Origin: Stenotrophomonas sp. UBA2629 | Lineage (GTDB): Bacteria; Pseudomonadota; Gammaproteobacteria; Xanthomonadales; Xanthomonadaceae | NCBI GenBank assembly: GCA_002359895.1 | Contig: DEOB01000008.1 | Span: forward strand, 85,928-149,927 | Length of the DNA: 64,000 bases | Direction: 5' to 3' | Part shown: positions 1-8,023 of the stretch, piece after piece | Layout of the letters: each line of letters starts with the position of its first letter | Numbering within the stretch: the stretch's first letter is position 1 | Position numbers and translations under genes: made by a program | Notes under the pieces: generated by a model | What the model saw: only the letters and a program-made list of their open reading frames with translations | What the model was told of the DNA's origin: nothing | Databases searched by the model: none

Positions 1-2
1 AC

Positions 3-527
3 CGCACCCTTGGCGCCACCCGGCGCCAGGGCGTGGAACTGGGTTGGTGGCAGCCATTGGGCGAGGACCAGCAACTGCAGCTGGCGTGGACCTGGCTGCA
101 GGCCAGCGTGCGCGAGGGCTACCTCACCTGCACCGGCCTGCCCTCGCCCTGCGCTGTACCCCTCAACCCGGTGGCGGCCGGTACCCGCTTGCCGGGCGTG
201 CCGCGTCAACAGCTGTCCGCACGTTGGCAGTGGCAGCCGGGCCCGTGGCAATGGGCGGCCGAAGTGGTGGCCGCCAGCGACATCGGCGTCAATGATCTGG
301 GCGATGCGCGCGCGCCGGGCTACGGTCTGCTGAATCTGGAAGCCGCACGTGAATGGCCGACCGCCCGCGGCCCGCTGCGGCTGTTCGCGCGTGTGGATAA
401 CGTGTTGGACCAACGCTACATCGGCTCGGTCATCGTCAACGACGGCAACCAGCGTTACTACGAGCCAGGGCCGGATCGCGCCTATACGGTGGGGCTGCAA
501 TGGGCGTGGGGCGGCAGCGGCAAGTGA
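3..527 (+). CDS. TonB-dependent outer-membrane receptor, C-terminal part (partial)
   Basis: The reading frame is open from the left edge and ends at TGA 525-527, so about the last 174 residues of a larger protein are present. The alternating polar/aromatic pattern fits beta strands of an outer-membrane barrel. The segment FARVDNVLDQRYIGS near the end is the typical penultimate-strand region of TonB-dependent receptors (asparagine-rich turn, then R/K-Y). The motif VIVNDGNQRYYEPGPDR resembles receptors of the iron-siderophore group, but the plug, TonB box and ligand-binding part lie outside the window, so the substrate cannot be assigned. The protein ends in WAWGGSGK rather than the usual terminal aromatic residue, which is mildly unusual. 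Confidence 0.8.
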   Translation, partial: RTLGATRRQGVELGWWQPLGEDQQLQLAWTWLQASVREGYLTCTGLPSPCAVPLNPVAAGTRLPGVPRQQLSARWQWQPGPWQWAAEVVAASDIGVNDLGDARAPGYGLLNLEAAREWPTARGPLRLFARVDNVLDQRYIGSVIVNDGNQRYYEPGPDRAYTVGLQWAWGGSGK

Positions 528-648
528 GCGGTCAGATGTGAAAAGTGAACAGGGCCGGGGCGCAGCTTCACTGTTGGGTAACGGCGGTATCACGGCCTGC
601 TGACGGGTGCGGGGGTAACTGTGTCTGCCCAGCAAGGAGGTGAGTGCC

Positions 649-1038
649 ATGTTCCGCCTTGACCGTACCGAGCACCGGGCGCCAATGACGCTGTTCAATG
701 CCGACCCCACGGTGATGCGGCGTGCGCGGCTGAGTCGCCGCAAACAGGATGCTGACGAGGTTGCCCAAGACTTCGTGCAGTACAGCTTGGACGACTATGC
801 CCGCCGACGGCGCGGCGCCCAGCGTTGGCGTGATCTGCAACCGGCGTATGCATTTGCCTTGGTCACGCATGCGGCGGATTGGCCACGTGGTAGCGCCGAC
901 ACCGGAGCCGAACTGGCCGAGCATTGGGAACAATCACGCGGCGAATCACGGCTGCGTTGGGAGCAGGTGCGTGCGGTGGTGGAAGACGCGTGGCTGGCGC
1001 TGGACCGCATGCCGATTGCGGCGGTGCATGCGCGCTAG
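649..1038 (+). CDS. Small hypothetical protein
   Basis: This is a 129-residue, arginine-rich, soluble-looking protein without a signal peptide or membrane segment. I do not recognise the family. The ATG at 649 was preferred to the GTG at 640 because a strong ribosome-binding site, AAGGAGG, occupies 634-640 and gives normal spacing only to the ATG. The coding pattern is good throughout and the strong Shine-Dalgarno argues that the gene is real. It is followed by a palindromic repeat, and no partner gene is evident. Confidence 0.6.
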   Translation: MFRLDRTEHRAPMTLFNADPTVMRRARLSRRKQDADEVAQDFVQYSLDDYARRRRGAQRWRDLQPAYAFALVTHAADWPRGSADTGAELAEHWEQSRGESRLRWEQVRAVVEDAWLALDRMPIAAVHAR

Positions 1039-1293
1039 GTGGGTGCAGTGATTGCTGACGGCGCGGCGTTGCCGCTCCCCTCTCCTGCCTTCGGCATCCT
1101 CTCCCGCAAGGGGAGAGGAATAGATCAACAGCCACAGCAATAGCCACAGCAACAGCAGCTTCAGCTTTCAGCTCCCACCTGCGCGGCGCGGGAGGCAAAG
1201 AGGGGCAGCAACCGCTCGCTGGCCGTGCGTGCCGGCGCAGCGAAAGGGGGAGGTTGACGGCGGTCGCTGTTCCCCATGGCCTACCTCTGCATG
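1039..1293. repeat. Intergenic region with palindromic CTCTCCC/GGGAGAG element
   Basis: This gap between convergent genes holds a copy of the dispersed palindromic element: CCTCTCCC (1098-1105), loop GCAAG, GGGAGAGG (1111-1118). It is followed by a loose CAGCCACAG/CAACAG microsatellite at about 1126-1165. The hairpin may act as a bidirectional terminator. No open reading frame with coding character is seen. Confidence 0.6.
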
Positions 1294-2322
1294 TCAGGCA
1301 CTCAAATCAAGCACCACGCGGCCTTCAATGGCGCCGGCATGCATGCGCGCGAACACGTCGTTGATGTTCTCCAGCTTGTCGGTGCTGACGGTTGCGGCCA
1401 CCTTGCCTTCAGCGGCGAACTGCAACGACTCCTGCAGGTCCAGGCGCGTGCCGACGATGGAGCCGCGCACGGTGATGCCGTTGAGCACCATGCCGAAGAT
1501 ATCCAACGGGAAATCGCCCGGCGGCAAACCGTTGAGTGACACCGTGCCGCCACGGCGCACCATGCCCAGCGCCTGCTCGAATGCCTTCGGCGATACCGCC
1601 GTCACCAACGCGCCATGTGCGCCGCCGATTTCCTTCTTCAGGAAAGCGGCAGGGTCGGTGTTACGTGCGTTGACGGTAACTGTGGCACCCAGTCGTTCGG
1701 CCAGCTTGAGCTTGCCGTCATCGATATCCACCGCTGCCACGTTCAAGCCCATCGCTTTGGCGTATTGCACGGCCATGTGGCCCAAGCCGCCAATGCCGGA
1801 AATCACCACCCAGTCGCCGGGTTTGGTGTCGGTGACTTTCAATCCTTTGTAGACGGTGACGCCCGCACACAGGATCGGCGCGATGTCGATGAAGCTCACT
1901 TCCTTGGGCAGCAGGCCGACGTAGTTGGCGTTGGCCAAGGCATATTCGGCAAAACCGCCGTTAACCGAATAGCCACTGTTCTGCTGCGCTTCGCACAGGG
2001 TTTCCCAACCGCCCAGGCAGTGCTCGCAGTAGCCGCAGGCCGAGTACAACCACGGAATGCCGACACGGTCGCCTTCGCGGATATGGGTGACGCCAGCGCC
2101 CACCGCCACCACATGGCCCACGCCCTCGTGGCCGGGGATGAACGGCGGATTGGGCTTGACCGGCCAGTCGCCCTCCACCGCGTGCAGATCGGTGTGGCAG
2201 ACGCCACACGCTTCAATCTTGACCAGAATGTCGCCCGCTGCCGGGCGCGGCACTTCTACTTCCTCGATCCGCAACGGCTTGCCGAACTCACGTACCACCG
2301 CTGCCTTCATGGTTCTGTTCAT
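1294..2322 (-). CDS. adhP: Zinc-dependent alcohol dehydrogenase (AdhP type)
   Basis: A 342-residue medium-chain dehydrogenase/reductase that oxidises primary alcohols to aldehydes with NAD+. The catalytic zinc ligands are visible as C42 in GVCHTD, H65-E66 in PGHEGVGH and C152. The structural zinc site is the four-cysteine loop C96, C99, C102, C110. The Rossmann motif GIGGLG is at about 176-181. The start at 2322 was chosen because AAGGAG sits eight bases upstream; a longer frame to 2361 lacks a site. It follows the aldehyde dehydrogenase on the same strand, so alcohol to aldehyde to acid conversion is likely. A hairpin between the two genes (2357-2379) may reduce read-through. Confidence 0.93.
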   Translation of the reverse strand: MNRTMKAAVVREFGKPLRIEEVEVPRPAAGDILVKIEACGVCHTDLHAVEGDWPVKPNPPFIPGHEGVGHVVAVGAGVTHIREGDRVGIPWLYSACGYCEHCLGGWETLCEAQQNSGYSVNGGFAEYALANANYVGLLPKEVSFIDIAPILCAGVTVYKGLKVTDTKPGDWVVISGIGGLGHMAVQYAKAMGLNVAAVDIDDGKLKLAERLGATVTVNARNTDPAAFLKKEIGGAHGALVTAVSPKAFEQALGMVRRGGTVSLNGLPPGDFPLDIFGMVLNGITVRGSIVGTRLDLQESLQFAAEGKVAATVSTDKLENINDVFARMHAGAIEGRVVLDLSA

Positions 2323-2356
2323 GCGTGCATCTCCTTGTAGCGTGGAATTCCACTGT

Positions 2357-2379
2357 GGCACCGGCAGGGTGCCGGTGCC
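2357..2379 (-). terminator. Perfect hairpin between aldehyde dehydrogenase and adhP
   Basis: A 10-bp perfect inverted repeat, GGCACCGGCA / TGCCGGTGCC, encloses the 3-base loop GGG. It lies just upstream of the adhP start and downstream of the aldehyde dehydrogenase. It has no T-run, so it could be an intercistronic stability or attenuation hairpin rather than a full terminator. Confidence 0.5.
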
Positions 2380-2416
2380 TTGATCACACTCAATCCGGCC
2401 TGCGCCGGTGCGTGGT

Positions 2417-3946
<1,530 letters not shown>

Positions 3947-4000
3947 GCGCATCTCCAGATTGCGTTTGTCGGGGCCGCACGTGGCGGTGGTCTACATGGA

Positions 4001-4018
4001 GCGCAAGAGCGGTGCCAA
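4001..4018 (-). promoter_or_regulatory. Sigma-54 (-24/-12) promoter of the aldehyde dehydrogenase gene
   Basis: Read on the minus strand the site is TTGGCACCGCTCTTGCGC. It has the invariant GG and GC doublets exactly ten bases apart and matches TGGCAC-N5-TTGC. The predicted transcription start is near 3991, leaving a leader of about 45 bases before the ATG at 3946. Confidence 0.8.
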
Positions 4019-4157
4019 CTTCGCGGTGCTGCGCTGCGACATGCTGCAAAGGCAGCGGTGACACGGTTGTGACCTGCTTGCTGCTGCGGTGCGACGCGTG
4101 GACACATTGCAGTCCGTGTCGCGGTGTGTTGTTAATCGAGGCACAGGGTTGAACCGC

Positions 4158-4174
4158 TGTCGCAATTTGCGACA
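4158..4174. promoter_or_regulatory. Palindrome TGTCGCAA-T-TTGCGACA, probable activator (UAS) site
   Basis: Two perfect 8-bp arms surround one base. It lies about 155 bp upstream of the -12 element of the sigma-54 promoter, a normal enhancer distance, and only 13 bases before the activator's own start codon, so it could also mediate autoregulation. Related half-sites (TGCGAC at 4090-4095, TGTCGC at 4117-4122) occur nearby. Confidence 0.6.
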
Positions 4175-4186
4175 CAGGGAGTTGTC

Positions 4187-6040
4187 ATGGCGCTGGCACC
4201 GCAACAACGCGTGGGCAATGCCCGTCGTTCGTTTTTTGAGCGCGGCACCTTGCCCGTGGGCACCGTGCCGGACACCATCCTGCAATCGTGGCGGCGCTGT
4301 CAGCGCAGCGGCCTGGCGGTGGATGCGCAACCGCAGCTGGAACCCATCGGCGGGCAGAACCTGCGCGCGCTGCGTGAAAGCCATGAACGGCTGTGGCGGC
4401 TGGCGCGTGCGGAAATCGACGGCCTTGGCGCCCATGCGGCCAGCACCGACAGCATCGTGCTGCTTACCGATGCCGACGGTTGGATTCTCAATGCCGAAGG
4501 CAATGCCGGCTTTCTCGACAAAGCCGGCCGCGTCGCGTTGATGCCGGGCGTGTGTTGGAGCGAGGCGGCGGTGGGTACCAATGCCATCGGCACCGCCATC
4601 GTTGAAGGCCGCGCGATGGAAGTACGCGGCGGCGAGCACTTCTTCGCCCCGCACGGCATCCTCAGTTGTTCGGCCATGCCCATCCATGACCCTTACGGGC
4701 ATGTGGCCGGCGTACTCGACATCACCGGCCCGGCCAGCGTGCAGCAGATGCATGCATTGGGCTTGGCGCGATTGGCGGCAAACCGCATTGAGCACCGCTT
4801 CTTCGAGGATGGGCTGGCCGAATGCGAACTGCTACGGCTGCATCACGACCCTGCCCTGCTCGATACGCCGGGCGAAGGGGTGCTCGGCTTCCGCAACGGT
4901 CGCCTGGTGGCGGCCAATGGCGTGGGCCTGCGGCTGTTTGGGTTGGAGCATGGCGACATCGGCCGCGCCTCGTATGAAGCCTTGTTTGATGCACCGTTGT
5001 CGCGGATGCGCGATGACGGCCTGCTGCAGGATCGCAGTGGTCGCGTTCTGCGCGGCAGATTGGACAGCGCATCCGCGCGGCAACGTGTGCATGCCACTGC
5101 GGTTGCGCTGCCATCGTCACAACGTGCGGTACAGGTGCCGGCAAGTGCGACGGTGTTTGACGCACAACAACGCGAACAGCTGGCGCGTGCCGGCCGTGTG
5201 TTGGAAGCGGGCTTGCCGGTGCTGCTGCAGGGTGAAACCGGCACCGGCAAAGAAGTCGCCGCACGGGCGCTGCACGCGCAGGGCAGCCGTGCCGGCAAAC
5301 CCTTTGTCGCGGTCAACTGCGCGGCCCTGCCGGAAGGTTTGATCGAAGCGGAGCTGTTCGGCTACGAAGAAGGCGCATTCACCGGCGCGCGCCGACAAGG
5401 CAGCCAAGGGCTGTTGCGTCAGGCGCAGGGCGGCGTGCTGTTTCTGGATGAAATAGGCGACATGCCGTTGGCGTTGCAGCCGCGTCTGCTGCGTGTATTG
5501 CAGGACCGTGAGTTGTCACCGTTGGGCGGCGGCAAGCCGGTCAAACTGGATTTCACCTTGATCTGCGCCACCCATTGCGATCTGCAGCAGGCGATGGCCG
5601 AAGGCCGCTTCCGCTCGGACCTGTATTACCGCATTGCCGACCACATATTGCGCTTGCCGACGGTACGCGACAACGGCGACCGCGCCGCATTGATCGAGGC
5701 GTTGTGGCAGCCGCTGGCGCAGGGCCGCGTGCTTTGCATCGAGGCGGAGCAGGCTTTGGCTGCCTACGAATGGCCGGGAAATCTGCGTCAACTGGTGGCC
5801 TGCCTGCGCACGCTGGTGGCGTTGACCGATGCCGATGCGCGGATTGCCGTGGACATGCTGCCGGAGTATCTACACGACGCACCGCGCCTGTCCCCTGCCC
5901 CGCTTGCCGAAGGCAATCTGCAGGAACTGACGTTGGACGCCATGCGGCACGCACTGGATGCCTGCGATGGCAATGTCAGCCAGGCGGCGAAGCGGCTGGG
6001 CGTCAATCGCAGCACGCTGTATCGCCGTTTGAAGCTTTAA
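4187..6040 (+). CDS. AcoR-type sigma-54-dependent transcriptional activator
   Basis: A 617-residue enhancer-binding protein. Residues 1-210 form an AcoR-like sensory region with a GAF-type fold (GVCWSEAAVGTNAIGTA at about 121-137), followed by a PAS-like segment. The AAA+ domain has Walker A GETGTGKE at 349-356, the sigma-54 contact loop GAFTGA at 396-401 and Walker B VLFLDEIG at about 417-424. The C-terminus is a Fis-type helix-turn-helix ending NRSTLYRRLKL. It is divergent from the aldehyde dehydrogenase, which has a canonical sigma-54 promoter, so control of the alcohol/aldehyde genes is very likely. The inducer (an alcohol, aldehyde or acetoin-like compound) is not shown by the sequence. 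Confidence 0.93.
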   Translation: MALAPQQRVGNARRSFFERGTLPVGTVPDTILQSWRRCQRSGLAVDAQPQLEPIGGQNLRALRESHERLWRLARAEIDGLGAHAASTDSIVLLTDADGWILNAEGNAGFLDKAGRVALMPGVCWSEAAVGTNAIGTAIVEGRAMEVRGGEHFFAPHGILSCSAMPIHDPYGHVAGVLDITGPASVQQMHALGLARLAANRIEHRFFEDGLAECELLRLHHDPALLDTPGEGVLGFRNGRLVAANGVGLRLFGLEHGDIGRASYEALFDAPLSRMRDDGLLQDRSGRVLRGRLDSASARQRVHATAVALPSSQRAVQVPASATVFDAQQREQLARAGRVLEAGLPVLLQGETGTGKEVAARALHAQGSRAGKPFVAVNCAALPEGLIEAELFGYEEGAFTGARRQGSQGLLRQAQGGVLFLDEIGDMPLALQPRLLRVLQDRELSPLGGGKPVKLDFTLICATHCDLQQAMAEGRFRSDLYYRIADHILRLPTVRDNGDRAALIEALWQPLAQGRVLCIEAEQALAAYEWPGNLRQLVACLRTLVALTDADARIAVDMLPEYLHDAPRLSPAPLAEGNLQELTLDAMRHALDACDGNVSQAAKRLGVNRSTLYRRLKL

Positions 6041-6042
6041 AA

Positions 6043-6090
6043 CCTGCTGCGTTCCGCGCAGCAGGGAGTGCGGAGGAAACACCGCACTCC
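6043..6090. terminator. Tandem hairpins between convergent genes
   Basis: Two perfect 9-bp stems lie side by side: CCTGCTGCG/CGCAGCAGG (6043-6065, loop TTCCG) and GGAGTGCGG/CCGCACTCC (6065-6090). They sit between the ends of the activator gene and eda and probably stop transcription from both sides. Confidence 0.65.
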
Positions 6091-6101
6091 CCTGCCCCGC
6101 A

Positions 6102-6740
6102 TCAGGCGGGCAACACCGCCGCTTCGCGCGCCAGCTGTTCAATGCCGGCCCAGTCGCGCGCCTGCAACAACTCGCGCGTGGTCAACCACGAGCCGCCAAC
6201 GCACAGCACATTGGGCAGATGCAGAAACTGCGATGCGGTCTGCGCGCTGATGCCGCCGGTCGGGCAGAAACGCACGTCACCGAACGGGCCATTCCACGCC
6301 GACAGCATCGCCGCACCGCCGGCCTGTACGGCGGGGAAAAACTTGAACGTATCCAGCCCGTGTTCCAAACCGCGCATCAGTTCAGAGGAGGTGGCCACGC
6401 CCGGCAGAAACGGCAGATCGGCATCGCGCGCGGCGGCGTAAAGCCGATCGGTCGCACCCGGCGACACCGCAAAACGGCCACCTGCGGCTTTGAGTTGTTC
6501 CAGCTGTTTGGCGTTGAGCACCGTGCCGGCACCCACCACGGCATCGGGCACCGCCTCAACCATGGCCTTGATCGCTTCCATCGCGTTGGGCGTGCGCAGG
6601 GTTACTTCGATCACCGGCAGGCCGCCGCGCAACAACGCATGTGCTACCTGCACTGCGTCGTCAATGTTGTCGGGGGTGAACACCGGAATCACCGGGGCCA
6701 GTTTCAGTATTGCGCGCACGCGCGGATCAGCGCCGGACAT
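6102..6740 (-). CDS. eda: 2-dehydro-3-deoxyphosphogluconate (KDPG) aldolase
   Basis: A 212-residue class I aldolase that splits KDPG into pyruvate and glyceraldehyde 3-phosphate. The catalytic E45 (VIEVTLRT) with R49, and the Schiff-base lysine K133 (FKFFPA), are present, as is the phosphate-binding CPTGGIS. It overlaps the end of the KDG kinase gene by 14 bases, so the two are translated together and carry 2-keto-3-deoxygluconate to pyruvate. Absence of edd and zwf beside it suggests service to uronate or polysaccharide catabolism rather than the glucose Entner-Doudoroff route. Confidence 0.93.
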   Translation of the reverse strand: MSGADPRVRAILKLAPVIPVFTPDNIDDAVQVAHALLRGGLPVIEVTLRTPNAMEAIKAMVEAVPDAVVGAGTVLNAKQLEQLKAAGGRFAVSPGATDRLYAAARDADLPFLPGVATSSELMRGLEHGLDTFKFFPAVQAGGAAMLSAWNGPFGDVRFCPTGGISAQTASQFLHLPNVLCVGGSWLTTRELLQARDWAGIEQLAREAAVLPA

Positions 6741-7749
6741 CGAACTTACCTTCGCCCATGAGGGCCATCACGTCGGCCACGCCGACAGGGTTGAAATCAC
6801 CGGGAATGGAGTGCTTCAGGCAGCCAGCGGCCAAGCCGAAGCGGATGCTGGTATCGGCATCCAGGCCTTCAATGAGGCCATGCAGCACACCCGCCGCGAA
6901 CGCATCACCGCCGCCGATGCGGTCAACGATGTCGGTCAGCGTTTCCTGCGGTGCAACGGCACGGGTGCCGTCACGGCCCAGCAGCATCGCACCAAGCGAA
7001 TGGTGCCCCACGCTGTGCGCTGTGCGCTGCGTGCAGGCCATGTACTGCAGGCGCGGGAACGCGGCAAACGCCATCGCCGCGGCCGCATCCACACGGGCCT
7101 GTGCATCGGCCTGTGCGAACTCGCCGCCCAGTACCACACCGATGTCGCGGTAGTCGGCAAACACGATGTGCGCGCAGTCAAACAGATCGCGCAGGATCGC
7201 CTTGGCATCGCCACCCCAGCGCTCCCACAGCTTGGGCCGGAAGTTGCCGTCAAACGACACCTTGATGCCCATCGCACAGGCCGCACGCGCCGCCGCCAAC
7301 GTCGCCTGCGCCGCCTCCGGCCCCAATGCCGGGCTCACCCCGGACAGGTGCAGCCACTGCGCACCGTGCAACAGCGCCGGCCAGTCATAGCTATCGGCAC
7401 GCGCATTGGCAAAAGCCGAATCGGCGCGGTCGTAGACCACCTCGCTGGGGCGATGCCCGGCGCCAGTGGTCAGGAAATACAGGCCCATGCGCCCGTCGCT
7501 GCGGCGCACGCGGCGGGTATCCACGCCATGACGGCGCAGCTCACCGGCCACCGATGCACCCAGCGGGTTGTCAGCGACCACGCTGATCATCGCCACGTCG
7601 TGACCAAAGTGCGCCAGCGACACGCCGACATTGGCCTCGGCACCGCCGGCATGCACATCAAAGGACGGGCTCTGCAGCAGCAGTTGGTTGCCGGGGGCAC
7701 CCAGGCGCAGCAGCAGTTCGCCAAAACAGACAATGCGGGTGGAACTCAT
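6727..7749 (-). CDS. kdgK: 2-keto-3-deoxygluconate kinase (PfkB family)
   Basis: A 340-residue ribokinase-family sugar kinase. It begins with the strand IVCFGELLLRL, carries the substrate-lid motif GGAEANVG at 35-42 and has the family signature RIGGGDAFAAG with the catalytic base D282. It phosphorylates KDG to KDPG, the substrate of the downstream eda. The 18-bp site at 7797-7814 lies about 50 bp upstream of the start and is repeated before the divergent TonB receptor, so both arms are probably under one regulator. Another PfkB substrate cannot be excluded by motif alone, but the eda overlap supports KDG. Confidence 0.9.
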   Translation of the reverse strand: MSSTRIVCFGELLLRLGAPGNQLLLQSPSFDVHAGGAEANVGVSLAHFGHDVAMISVVADNPLGASVAGELRRHGVDTRRVRRSDGRMGLYFLTTGAGHRPSEVVYDRADSAFANARADSYDWPALLHGAQWLHLSGVSPALGPEAAQATLAAARAACAMGIKVSFDGNFRPKLWERWGGDAKAILRDLFDCAHIVFADYRDIGVVLGGEFAQADAQARVDAAAAMAFAAFPRLQYMACTQRTAHSVGHHSLGAMLLGRDGTRAVAPQETLTDIVDRIGGGDAFAAGVLHGLIEGLDADTSIRFGLAAGCLKHSIPGDFNPVGVADVMALMGEGKFDVRR

Positions 7750-7796
7750 CAGGACTCCTGCTCACCATTGATCCGGCCGGCATCATGGCATGGTCG

Positions 7797-7814
7797 TTTG
7801 ACTAGCGGTGTCAT
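7797..7814. promoter_or_regulatory. Operator-like 18-bp site, copy 1 (kdgK side)
   Basis: TTTGACTAGCGGTGTCAT, with a TGAC-N7-GTCA dyad inside. It is identical over all 18 bases to the copy at 7944-7961. It lies 48 bp upstream of kdgK and resembles LacI/GntR-family operators of the TGAC...GTCA type. The cognate regulator is not in the window. Confidence 0.6.
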
Positions 7815-7943
7815 TTGCGTTGATTTGTCCCTCTGACTGGGCGCCGCGCTGCCCCGGAATGTCCTTTGGACAAGGGTTTCAGGGGTGTTTCGCCCCTGCT
7901 GCACTGCAAGATGCTCCCTTTTCGAACAGCTGCTATTTTCCGT

Positions 7944-7961
7944 TTTGACTAGCGGTGTCAT
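7944..7961. promoter_or_regulatory. Operator-like 18-bp site, copy 2 (TonB receptor side)
   Basis: The same 18 bases as at 7797-7814 in the same orientation, 147 bp apart and 63 bp upstream of the receptor start. A GC-rich hairpin (CAGGGG...CCCCTG, about 7880-7898) lies between the copies. The pairing suggests coordinated control of uptake and KDG metabolism. Confidence 0.6.
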
Positions 7962-8023
7962 CCGCGATCAGCTGCACATAACGCACAATTGATTCGCATG
8001 TAGACCTTGGAGAGGGGAAGCAT

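Noticed and set aside
6102..7749. kdgK-eda considered as part of the glucose Entner-Doudoroff operon
   Set aside because: edd, zwf and pgl are absent and the divergent partner is a TonB receptor/LamG pair sharing an operator-like site.
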